From assembly GCF_019279795.1 (NCBI RefSeq), contig NC_056745.1, forward strand, positions 503,283,694-503,347,693: a DNA stretch of 64,000 nucleotides, in the 5' to 3' direction. The notes beneath the pieces are model-generated. The model worked only from the letters and a program-made list of their open reading frames with translations. It was not told the DNA's origin and made no database searches. The position numbers and the translations under genes are program-made. This DNA is from Protopterus annectens. Its lineage: Eukaryota > Chordata > Ceratodontiformes > Protopteridae. The stretch's first letter is position 1. Every line of letters begins with the position of its first letter. Of this stretch, positions 1 through 9,159 are shown piece after piece.

Positions 1-368
1 ATTATAGTATAGAAGATCAGGTTTTTGATTAGTTTTTTGTAAGCACTGGTTGATGTGAAAGTGAAATTTTAGTTCGTCATCAATAGTTACACCAAGTAAT
101 TTAGTAAAGGGTTCAGGTGTGGTGATAGTGTTGTTTAGAGAGATAACTGAGAAGGAGGGTTTAAGGTGTACCATTGTTTTAGGCAGGAAACATAAAAGCT
201 TAGTTTTTTTTTGGATTTAATATTAGTTGATTTTCTGAGAGCCAGGTTTCGACTGAAGTGAAGGTGTCTTGGGTATGGGCAAGGAGTTCTGAAAAGTTGT
301 GAGTGGTGGTGATAAGTGTTGAATCATCGCCATATTGTAAGAGAGTAGATTGCTTGGTAGCGGAGTTT
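1..368 (-). pseudogene. LINE family 2 fragment (RT palm end to C-terminus)
   Basis: Read on the minus strand, this stretch encodes the second half of a non-LTR reverse transcriptase. An LLQYGDDSTLI motif C (YADD box, Ala to Gly) is followed by VETWLSENQLILNPKK and, after stops, LLGVTIDDELKFHFHIN. The same order of motifs occurs in the antisense LINEs at 54.5 kb and 59-64 kb, so it belongs to the same broad APE-type family, which resembles Nimb/I or Rex rather than CR1. The matching first half of the palm lies at 3692-3985. The two pieces abut logically around the CR1 element between them, so this is one old copy split by a younger insertion. Stops and frameshifts make it dead. Confidence 0.72.
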
Positions 369-400
369 AATCTGATTTAATCTGGTGTCATTCTAAGGGG

Positions 401-565
401 ATCCAGTATCTGTCTGCCTGGCATGACATGATCGACAGACCACGACGCTTTGCCAGAGATGGCCTGCACCTGTCGCCCTTGGGATTCTGGATACTGGCTA
501 AGGCTCTTGCCACCCCTATAGTGCCTTTTTTAGGCAAGGTTCAAATGACACATTCACCACCATAA
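401..565 (+). pseudogene. CR1-a ORF1 C-terminal end, SGNH-esterase-like tail
   Basis: An open stretch that ends in TAA just upstream of the endonuclease frame. It encodes WHDMIDRPRRFARDGLHLS followed by PLGFWILAKAL. The DGLHLSPLGxxxLA block resembles the Asp-x-x-His end of the SGNH hydrolase (esterase) domain found in ORF1 of many CR1 and related LINEs. Only the C-terminal end is present, because the copy is 5' truncated around position 369-400. The role of the esterase in retrotransposition is unsettled. The assignment is by motif only. Confidence 0.6.
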
Positions 566-594
566 CAGGTAAAAGCAAGCAAAATCTGAGGGTA

Positions 595-1622
595 ATGCTA
601 CTCAATGCTAGAAGTCTAAACTTCAAAATGTATTCACTCGAGACACTCCTTAAAATGGAGAACATCGACACCTGTGCAGTGACAGAGACCTGGTTCAAGG
701 CTCCAGAGAGCACCCCTGGATTACCAGGCTATAATTCATACCACACCTTTCGGCCACCTAACCTGGACCGAAACACTAAAGGTGGAGGCGTGTCCATATT
801 CATTAAGGATATCCACACCTTCACGCTAGTTGCTCAGCATAATGCATCCGAGATTATCCAAGTGCAACTAACTCTGGGCAAGACCGCAATCCAAATTGTA
901 ACTTGCTACAGATCCACCACCATGACCCAGGATTCCCACTCCTCATTTCTTGATACACTGGAAAATATTAGGGTACAACCCAACACCCTAATAATGGGAG
1001 ATTTCAACTTCCCCACCATTAACTGGGAAAACTACTCATGTACCAACTCTTTTGCTCAACATTTTATGGAATTCATAAATTCCGAAGCCATGGATCAACT
1101 TATTGACACCCCCACCAGGGGCAGCAATATCCTAGACCTGGTCATTACCAACATGGGTGACTGGTGTTCCACCCCAGAGGTCAATTCCTTGTTGGTCAGA
1201 TCCGACCACAAGCTAATCAGCCTAGACATCCACATCCTGCCCCCAACCCACATTAAGGAAACCACCGTAAAATATTTCTCCAAAGCCAACTTCACACTTC
1301 TTAAGACAGAAGTGGCAAACTTCACAACACCCATGCAGACAGACAATAGAGGTATGACTGCTGAATCCTACACAAATGCACTTTATAAGCACTTACACGA
1401 GTGCATGGATCATGCTATCCCTAAAAGAACCAAGATGCTATCTTCTAAAAAAAGGAAGCCAGTCTGGTGGTCCCCTGCCATAAACAAACTCTACAACAGA
1501 AGAAAGAAACTGTTGCAGAAAAGAATAATATCTCATGATTGGAAGAACTCCCTGGTCAGCCGCAGTAAGAAGCTGAGATCCCTCATAAAATCCTCCAAAG
1601 CTAGTTATGAAAACAAAATCAC
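595..1622 (+). pseudogene. CR1-a ORF2 N-terminal part: APE-type endonuclease
   Basis: This is the APE-like endonuclease domain, which nicks target DNA during target-primed reverse transcription. Visible landmarks are the N-terminal LLNARSL, the VTETWF block (catalytic Glu region), MGDFNFPTINW (Asp-Asn pair) and RSDHKLI (terminal SDH catalytic motif), all in order and intact. The frame stays open to KPVWWSPAINKLYNRRKK and KSSKASYENKI, the linker towards the RT. It is then cut by the 387-bp transposon at 1623. The LINE frame resumes exactly after the transposon's target duplication, at 2010. The original start is upstream, and the ATG at 595 is only the first Met inside the domain. Confidence 0.85.
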
Positions 1623-2009
1623 GGGTGTATATTAGATCACCGAATGCTTAGGTGAGCGAACGGTGATTAATCAACCCCATGTAAGCAAAAGCTTACAAAA
1701 CTGAACTGTCAGAATAATAATTTTTCCAAGGGAATAAAATCACTGTTCCAACAAAAAAATAAGTAAGCATATTAAAATATGTGATTAAGTGGGGGGCTTT
1801 GACCCCCCACACCCCCCTACTTAAATATACCAAATCCAAGACTGCACTACAGTGCCAAAAATGGCAAAATACTGAAGCAGCCAAGCAAATTCTTTCCCAG
1901 GGAAAAAATATGCTTACATGCTGCTTCAATATTTTGCAGTTTCGGTTTTTTGTCAGTTCGGCCAAGACGCATTCAAAAATATGCGTCTTCGGCCTGCTGA
2001 TAGAAACCC
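1623..2009. mobile_element. 387-bp non-autonomous DNA transposon inside CR1-a
   Basis: The insertion is flanked by a perfect 9-bp target duplication, CAAAATCAC, at 1614-1622 and 2010-2018. Removing one copy plus the insert restores the CR1 frame (…ENKITTYSKDSHKAF…). The ends form imperfect inverted repeats, GGGTGTATATTAG against GGGTTTCTATCAG (10 of 13 positions). Internally there are three strong hairpins: ATCACCG with CGGTGAT near the left end, GTGGGGGG with CCCCCCAC around 1790-1811, and AAGACGCAT with ATGCGTCTT around 1964-1990. It has no coding capacity. The 9-bp duplication and GGG termini are compatible with a Mutator-like element, but the superfamily is unproven. Confidence 0.78.
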
Positions 2010-2018
2010 CAAAATCAC

Positions 2019-3600
2019 CACTTATTCTAAAGACAGCCACAAAGCATTCTATAGCTATGTCAAGAATCCCAATGGCAACACTCAGATCTGCTCTGAGTTA
2101 CAGCACAATGGCACTAAATATACAGAACCAACTGATATTACCAGCATCCAGGCTGCGTTCTACATGAACTACAGAATGAACTGGCACCCCACCTAAGCAC
2201 CATGTTCAATGATAGCCTCACCTCAGCTTTGTGCCCACTGAATGGTGCACAGCAATGGTTATCCCACTCCACAAAGGGGGAGCCACCACGGACCTCTGGA
2301 ACTACCGCTCCATTAGCCTAATGAGCCTGGTCTGCAAGGCCATGTAATATATTATCATGGAACTTATAAACAAAGACATTGGTAGTCTACAAACTCTGGA
2401 CCCCACACAATTTGGGTTTGTAAAAGGCAGATCATGTCTCCTAAACCTGATTGACTTCTTTGAAGCAGTCACCAAAGCCGTAGACGAGGATAAGGTGGTT
2501 CACACAGCCTATCTAGATCTCGCCAAGACTTTTGACACCATCCCCCACTCTGGAATTATAGATAAACTCACTAAACTAGGTATAAATTCCTATGTCACAA
2601 GATGGCTTGCCAACTGGCTCACTGACAGAACCCACACTGTGAAAGTAGCAGACTCCAAATCCGACTTCAGACCAGTGACAAGTGGAGTACCACAGGGTTC
2701 GGTCCTGGGTCCTCTCCTGTTTGGTATCTACTTTTCTGAAGTACAGGCTAACACAGAAGGTCTTTGGTTAATGAAGTTCGCAGATGGCTGCAAGCTGTGG
2801 ACATGCAACAAAAGGGCCTCACTGAGACAGATGCCTGGTGTCAAAGCCATGGCCTCAAACTCAATGCCAAAAAGTGCATTGTCATCCCTTTTGGTAAAAG
2901 CTCTGTACCCATGAGCTACCACATAGATGGTAGTCTACTTAACACCGAAAGTGTGATAAGAGACCTTGGGATACAGGTGGACAGTAGTCTCTCCTTTGAT
3001 AATCACATCACCATAGTAGTCAGGAAATCCTTCGACGTGGCACACCTCATCACAAAAGGTTTCTCATCCAGGAAAAAAAGAGGTCATTGTTCCCCTCTAC
3101 TCATCACTCATTAGACCCATTATAGAGTACAATGCCCCTTTTGGTATGTACCTCACAAGACATCTACAACAACTGGAAAGGTTGCAGAAATACCTCACAA
3201 AGAGGATTACCGGCCTCAAACAAATGCCCTACTCAGACCATCTCAAAAAACTCCACCTTTACTCCGTAGCATATCGCCTACTCAGAGGCGATCTCTACCT
3301 AACTTACAAAGCTATGTCAAACCCAGAACTGCTGGACTTGCTCCACTTAAAGAAATCCCAGTCCCTATGAGGTATACGCTCTAGAGCCCTAAACCTTGTC
3401 ACCACAATAAACAGAACATGCTGGAGGGATAGATTCCTGTCCCAGAGACTTCCCATACTCTGGAACAAACTACCTATCTATATCAAACAAAGCACCTCAT
3501 TAGCACTCTTCAAGAAAAACTTGATGATTGGATGGGAAATAGGAAATTCATCCCGGGGTTCACCTCTGTGGCTCTGCTCGACAGGGGCACAGGAAAATAA
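2019..3600 (+). pseudogene. CR1-a ORF2 C-terminal part: reverse transcriptase remnant
   Basis: RT palm motifs appear in order: the PLHKGGATT…NYRSISL entry, QFGFVKGRSC, motif A LDLAKTFDTIPHSG, and motif B TSGVPQGSVLGPLLFGIY. Motif C reads FADG instead of FADD, so the second catalytic Asp is lost. A deletion joins the motif C region to KGLTETDAWCQSHGLKLN. A frameshift near 3080-3115 precedes the PIIEYNAPFGMYLT block and the C-terminal region (CWRDRF, LPILWNKLP). About 140 bases of the linker are missing near 2150, where CCAGG copies seem to have recombined. The product cannot be active. Confidence 0.82.
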
Positions 3601-3691
3601 TTTTCTTGGGTGGATAAAGCCAGGGTACCTTTTTGGCTAAGCTTGTATAGGCCCCAGGGCCGATAGCCTAGTACCTACCTATGAACCTATG

Positions 3692-3985
3692 CAAAGATAT
3701 TGATCAAGAAGGGACCCAAGATAGAGCCTTGGGGAACATCTGTACTGAGAGCTAGGAAAGGGCAGGTGACAGATTGCCAGCGAATGGATTGTTGTCTGTT
3801 AGATAAGTAACTAGAGAACCAATTTATAGTGGAGGTAGAGACATGTAGATCAGAAAGTTTAAATATTATTTTGGTGTGAGAGACTGTATCAAAGGCCTTG
3901 GAGAGATCGAGGAATAGGCAGGAAACTAGGTGGTTATTATCTCAGGCTTCTGCTACAGTTTGTGTGAATGACAGTGTGTCAGGCA
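3692..3985 (-). pseudogene. LINE family 2 fragment (RT motifs A and B)
   Basis: On the minus strand this reads CLFLDLSKAFDTVSH (motif A), STINWFSSYLSNRQQSIRW, and VPQGSILGPFLINIFA (motif B). It breaks off at 3692, where CR1-a ends. The continuation of the same palm, from just before motif C, is at 1-368. The two pieces are therefore one antisense LINE split by CR1-a. The upstream boundary near 3985 is vague because the sequence decays into stops. Family 2 membership is by resemblance to the better copy at 59-64 kb. Confidence 0.72.
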
Positions 3986-4519
3986 TTATAGAAAGCCTGT
4001 AACCATCCATGACTTACAAAGATATTCAATAAACCATAAGGAGTAACTTTGTTTGCATAAATTATGTCAGTCATAGACTCTAAGTGATAAGACGTAATCT
4101 ATTCTTCTCTGGAATTAGATCAACCATTATCTCACTGTCCCTCTTCAGTCACAGTCTCATCACTCTCTCACTCTCCTCATCTTTCCAAAATTAAAATTCC
4201 TTATAACAGTCCAAGTTCCCCCAAACATTCTCACTTTCCTAATGACTTCACTTCTCAGTCTTAAATGTAATGATGCTTTTATACTTGTACTTTTAACATA
4301 TCATAATTATGTTTCATTATCAACCACCCTCCCCACTTTCTAATTTTTCCATAGTTAAGCTGCCTCTTCTTTTCATAATTTTAATTGCTAGAAATCTCAG
4401 CTAATATTAAAGTATCTTTTTGTAATTTTATATCTATCTTTGCTATGTACAATCCTTTTCCTATGTCTAAGTTCAGCCCTGTATACACCTATGCACTGTT
4501 TCTAAATGATGTTTATATA
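3986..4519. other. AT-rich stretch, nothing recognised
   Basis: I see no open frame of note, no RNA gene and no clear repeat. The sequence is AT-rich with pyrimidine-rich patches around 4120-4260. It is probably decayed intergenic DNA. Confidence 0.4.
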
Positions 4520-4794
4520 GGTTTACCATCAAAATGTTGATTGCACATAGTCAGATGTGCACATCATCGACAAATTTATGTGAAATCCGAACTGCCAATT
4601 TTACAAAATACTGAAAAAAACTAACGTTGACATTTCCTACTACTCCACACCTAAAAACAAGTGCTAACATGGGTCAAAAGGGGGGTGAGATTTTGCAGTT
4701 TGGAATATCAGTGTTCAATTTTTTCAACAGTTGGAGTTTGGAGTTCACGTAAGTGGTGTCGACGATGTGCAGTCAACATTTTGATGGTAAACTA
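4520..4794. mobile_element. 275-bp miniature inverted-repeat transposable element
   Basis: The two ends are inverted copies of each other: GTTTACCATCAAAATGTTGA at the left and its complement TCAACATTTTGATGGTAAAC at the right. The complementarity continues imperfectly inward (TGCACAT…GTCGAC). TTTATATA lies directly outside on both sides (4512-4519 and 4795-4802), which suggests an 8-bp target duplication. If the termini are read as TAG…CTA, the duplication shortens to about 6 bp. It has no coding potential. An 8-bp duplication with TAG-like ends would fit hAT, but this is not decided. Confidence 0.75.
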
Positions 4795-5249
4795 TTTATA
4801 TAAGCTATAGTAAAGCTTTTTTCTCTCATGCATGCATGCTTACCTATATTTTGTATTCCTTCTGATATAATGTAAATGTATTTTACCTGTATGTCAAAAC
4901 TGGTGTTAAATCTGGAGCTCTTCTTCCCAGTAAACAAAGATAAACAAATACAAATGCAACATGTTTTTGTTTTATATTTGCCATCCTGGAGCCTGTGGTG
5001 TTAACCTTGGCTCTAGATCAATGTCACTGTTAAAGTGACACCTTGACCCCATGTGTAAAAATGGGAAAAAGGGGTTGTGGATGGGTGGGTCCTGGACCTG
5101 GGTCAGGGTTGAAAATGGTCATTGTATCAGCCCACCAAATTGGTTATCAAATTGCAATACATAAATAAACAATCTTTATAAGATGTGGTAAAACCAAGAG
5201 CCATTAAACTGATTTTCCTGATCCTATAGTACAAAATATTCCATGTACC
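4795..5249. other. intergenic, nothing firm recognised
   Basis: This lies between the miniature element and the PLE-1 target duplication. A stretch at 4905-4950 (GGAGCTCTTCTTCCCAGTAA followed by ACAAAG, ATAAAC and AAATAC) loosely resembles the 3' tails of LINE family 2, but too weakly to call. Confidence 0.35.
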
Positions 5250-5263
5250 ATACTCACTGGATT
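5250..5263. repeat. PLE-1 target site duplication, left copy
   Basis: ATACTCACTGGATT here is repeated exactly and in the same orientation at 13566-13579, immediately beyond the right end of the inverted PLE-1 pair. It fixes the outer limits of the insertion and shows that both arms entered as one unit. Confidence 0.85.
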
Positions 5264-5358
5264 AAGAAAGAATGGTCACAGGTAGTCCAAACAGGCTAAA
5301 AAAGCCAGACACAGAAGAGGCTTCTTTAACGCAAGTTTAATTGAATAACAGCAAGCGT

Positions 5359-5389
5359 TTTCGCTACTGTGAAACAGTAGCTTCCTCAG
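5359..5389 (-). ncRNA. hammerhead ribozyme core, PLE-1 left arm
   Basis: On the minus strand CTGAGGA (5383-5389) is followed by a 7-bp stem II, GCTACTG/CAGTAGC with loop TTTCA, and then GAAA (5359-5362). This is the invariant CUGANGA - stem II - GAAA layout of hammerhead ribozymes, which are known from Penelope-like elements. The catalytic core residues are intact. I could not assign helices I and III with confidence in this family. Confidence 0.75.
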
Positions 5390-6069
5390 AAACAAAACAA
5401 GTTGGCGCCAAAAACCAGTTGCTTCTAAAAGCGGAGTGATGTCATCAAAAAACATTGCTTCCGCAAATTAAATTACATTCATAAATATAACATTTTTAAT
5501 ATACAACATGTATAAAAAGTAATAAAATAGAAAAGTAGTAAAATAAAGTGATAAAATAGTGGAGTATGTAACGTATTTACAAAGACAAGACTTAACATAC
5601 TTTGTTGCAAATAATCAGGCAAGTTAGTTAACTCAAAATAAATACAGTACTTGACGGTGTAAAGAACTACTAGTAGTTAAAGTAGAAACTTAAAAAATAT
5701 TATTCTGTAACATATGAAATGTATGTACAACTGACTATTTGAAGCCAGAAAAATTAGAAAAAAATTGTTATTTTATAGTTGTGCAAACTACATAATGTTC
5801 AAGCACTTGGACTAAAATAAACAAAAAGATAATAGTAATAATAATATAATAATAATAATAATGAAAACGGCCATATCTACAGTGTCAACATAGAACTATG
5901 CGGTGGAAGTAAGATTATAAAGTAAGATTATAAAGTATTAGGTATTAGGTGGGTATTAAAATTGTTAAATTAAACCAGACCCAGTTCCAAATTCCAAGTT
6001 GGAATTGTAGAAGAGAAAAAACAATTTTTGACTAAAAGCCAGACAGGGTCACAGTATATGAGATGGAAA

Positions 6070-9000
6070 TTACCTCTGAAAGCTTTTAAGCTTTAAGATG
6101 CAAGAGATGTTGCAATTTTCATTTAACCCAGGCACGCTAAATGCGTCCAGTTTTAATTGCCATTCTAATTCACGTGTTTCAAGAAATAGTGAGAATGGCC
6201 CACCCCTTATATTATACGGGACATGGTCTATCGCTATGAAATGAAAACTGTGACCTATATTACTGTTAATGTGCCTTGCCAAAGCATTTTCATTTTTTTG
6301 CTTCCTAATGGCATAAATATGCTGATAAATTCTTTCCTTAAATTTGCGATCTGTTTTACCGACATAAAAAGCCGGACAACAGTCGCAGAGTGCCAAGTAA
6401 ACAATGGATTTTGTTTCACAATTAATCCTATAGTTTATGTGATATTTCTTTCCTCTGACAGTGAAGGTGTTGCCTATTTAAAGATAGTTACACCAATTGC
6501 AAAAGCCACACATGAATGTGCCCCTCTGTCTAGTAAAAGATTCATCCACCTTATGTCTCTCAAGGAGGTTTTTAAGATTGTTACCCTTTCTATAAACAAC
6601 TAAAGGGGTGTCACCCAACTTTTCAAGCAGTTCAGTGTTACTCCTAATAAAATACCAGTTCTTACATATTACTGACCATATCTGGTAGGAGATGGTACAA
6701 AATGTAGTAATAAAACTGGTCTGGTATCTCCTAGGTTCTTCAAGGGAGTCAGCGATAGAATGAGGAGTGGAAGTGGTGTTAGTCTGAGTGATGCTTAGAC
6801 TGCTATGAATAGTGGGTGATACGTCTTTCTGAAGGAGGGGTTTATAAAGACCTGCGAGTCTTTTAGATTGAACTTCTTGTAGAACTTCTTCAATTAAAGT
6901 CAGTGGGTAGTCATGGTTACTAAACATTTCAGTCAAGAGAAGACACTCTTGTTCAAAGTGTAGGTCTGTACTACACATCTTGACTGCCCTTATGAGTTGA
7001 CCCTTTACAATGGAACGCTTCTGTCTAGAAGGATGGAAGCTGGTGTAATGGAGGAATGAGTTACAGTATGTTTTTTTCCGGAAAATAGATGAAATAAAAG
7101 TTTCCCGTACTGTATCCTTTTCCAGCTTAACATCAAGTTAGTCAATCGTTTCAGTAGAAAATTGATGTGTAAACCTGAAAAAATAGGTGGTGTTGTTCAA
7201 ATATTCTATAAATTGCAGTGCTGTTGTCTCGTCACCCCTGAAAAGGATGAAAATATCATCCAGATATCTAGTGTAGTAAATGAGCTTGTGTTGAAACTCC
7301 CTGTTGTTTAAAACAAATTGTTGTTCCCAAAATGCAACAAACATATTGGCTACACTAGAGACACAGGGGGAACCCATTGCTATACCTTGTTTTTGCAAGT
7401 AGTATTGTTGGTCAAATAAGAAGAAGTTAGATGATAATATGATATCCAGGATTTCTGTAACAACATCAATCTCTTGCTTAGTTGCTCCTAACTGGGCCAA
7501 CATCAGGGCTATCCATTCAGTTGCTTCAGTGTGTGGGATCGAGGTATAAAGGTCAACGATGTCGATGGTAAGAAAGTTACAAGAGTAATCAAAGGCAACG
7601 TTATTAATGTCCCTAAGAAAGGACCAAGAATCCTTACAAATCACAGGTATATTGGTGATGTATTTGGAAAGAATGTTATCAACTAAACGGGCACAGGGGT
7701 GTGTCATTGACAATCTACCATCAATCAAGGCCCTCATGGGTGGATCATTCAAGTTTTTGTGAATTTTGGGAATCCCAAAAATCACGGGTACCTTGGGTGA
7801 TGCTATGTCAATGAAGTTGTAAGTGTCTAAATCAATCTTCCCACTAAGAAACAGGTCTCTAAAGTATCCCCTAATTCTGGAGTGGGCCTTGTTCATTTCA
7901 TTAAGGGAAGAACGAGTGTATGCTGGACTATCCAGGACTAGTAACGTTCTTTGTTTATAGTCATAATTGTCAAAAATGACTAAACCACCCCCTTTGTCAG
8001 GCTTTAATACTCTGATAGGTAAGCTGCATAAGGTGTTCAATGCAGAAACTTGTTCTTTGGAAGTGTTTAACTTATGTTGATGTTCGACCCCATGTTGGTG
8101 AAGACTGACCAGGTGCCTTAAATCAAGTTCACAAATACTTTCGAACAAGTGAAGGTCAGGGTGTAGGGGTGGAATAAATGTACTGGATAGTTTCAAGAAG
8201 GAAGGCAAGGTTGTGCTAGTGTTGGAAAACAAAAGATCTAGATTAAGCTTTCGCACAAAGCATATAAGATCAATAATAGTTTTAGCCAAATTGCAATGCT
8301 GGCTAGGCACAAATGTGTTACCGAAGGCCAATAAATCAGTCAAGCAAGGTTCTAAACTAATGCTTGAAAAATTGTAAATTTTAAAATCACCCTTACTGTT
8401 AGTAACAATGTCTAAATGGGTATCAGGAGAATTTTCTAAACAGTCATTAGAGTAGAAGTCTAATAGTTGCTCCGGTTCTTGTTGTAACGTCCTTGACGGT
8501 TGTTGCATTGTCCTAAAAAAATCACCCCTGTTCGAATTATTATGAAAGTTACTTTCGCGTGCCTGGTAAGTAGTCTGATTAGATTTATTATAGTTGTTTG
8601 CTCTAATTCTGTTACTACTTCGAGGAAGTTGGGTAGGTACTTCTTCCATGTTGTCCTCAATGAAGTCCAGATTGGAATCCAACATACCCACAGGCTGATC
8701 TACATTGTTTTGGGGTAATAACAAAGGAGGCTTTGGATCCAAACGGGTGTTACCTATTTGCAGGTTGGGATAGGCTTTGTCCTGTTGGTAAGAAAGTCTG
8801 TCCCTAGACAGTTTCTTAGACTTGTTAGCTTTAAGTTTAACTAATAAAGCATCAATACTTGTAAAGATACGAGAGTAATCATACTTGTATCTTATAAAGT
8901 CTAAGTCAAGTTTAATAAGTTTGTCCAAGTCATTAATCTCTGTAATAAGCAAAGTAATGTGAGTGGAATAATGCTTTACCATGAGTTCTAAAAGTTGTGC

Positions 9001-9157
9001 TCCTTGCTTTTCAAATAACATTTTAAGATCCGACAAAAAAGCTGCATCCAAGAATAACCCCATAGGGGAAAAGTTATTACAAAGTCCTTTGGGAATAATG
9101 TTGTCCTGAAGACATTGTTGGAAGTAAGCTACTTCCAACTGTAGCTTTTTTAATTTG
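6070..9157 (-). pseudogene. PLE-1 left arm: fused ORF1-RT-GIY-YIG reading frame
   Basis: A single minus-strand frame runs from the truncated ORF1 through the RT to the GIY-YIG endonuclease. It is broken only by two nonsense changes, Tyr to TAA at 7138-7140 (TID*LDV) and Lys to TAA at about 6478. RT motifs are intact: motif A LTIDIVDLYTSIP, motif B KQGIAMGSPCVSS, motif C YTRYLDDIFILF. The Cys-rich linker reads CGFCNWC, and the endonuclease starts LALCDCCPAFYVGKT. The ORF1 and RT frames are fused here because the T run of the frame-change site has seven Ts (A7 at 8515-8521 on +) instead of six as in the right arm. The protein would act in target-primed reverse transcription. Confidence 0.88.
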
Positions 9158-9159
9158 AC

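Larger units (their letters stand above)
369..3691 (+). mobile_element. CR1-clade LINE copy a, near full-length 3' part
   Basis: A CR1-type non-LTR retrotransposon running from the end of ORF1 through endonuclease and reverse transcriptase to the 3' end. The 3' end carries about two units of an ACCTATGA-like octamer, as CR1 elements end in short octamer repeats. The same ending is seen in the copies at 23.5, 31.1 and 49.08 kb. It splits an antisense LINE (1-368 and 3692-3985). It is inactivated by a DNA transposon (1623-2009), an internal deletion near 2150 between CCAGG microhomologies, loss of sequence after RT motif C, and frameshifts. Clade assignment rests on the AKTFDTIPHSG and TSGVPQGSVLGPLLF blocks, and on an ORF1 tail resembling the esterase end of CR1 ORF1. 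Confidence 0.85.
5264..9157 (-). mobile_element. PLE-1 left arm (antisense Penelope-like element, 5' truncated)
   Basis: A Penelope-like retroelement on the minus strand, nearly identical to the right arm from 9674 to 13565. It starts, in its own sense, inside ORF1 (LKKLQLEVAYFQQC) directly at the head-to-head junction at 9157/9158, so it lacks about 0.5 kb of the 5' end. Its 3' end has an extra 15 bases (5264-5278) not present at the end of the right arm, before the target duplication. Short terminal extensions on one side have been described for Penelope insertions. Its 3' region contains a hammerhead core at 5359-5389 and an AAT-rich stretch near 5830-5865. Confidence 0.9.
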
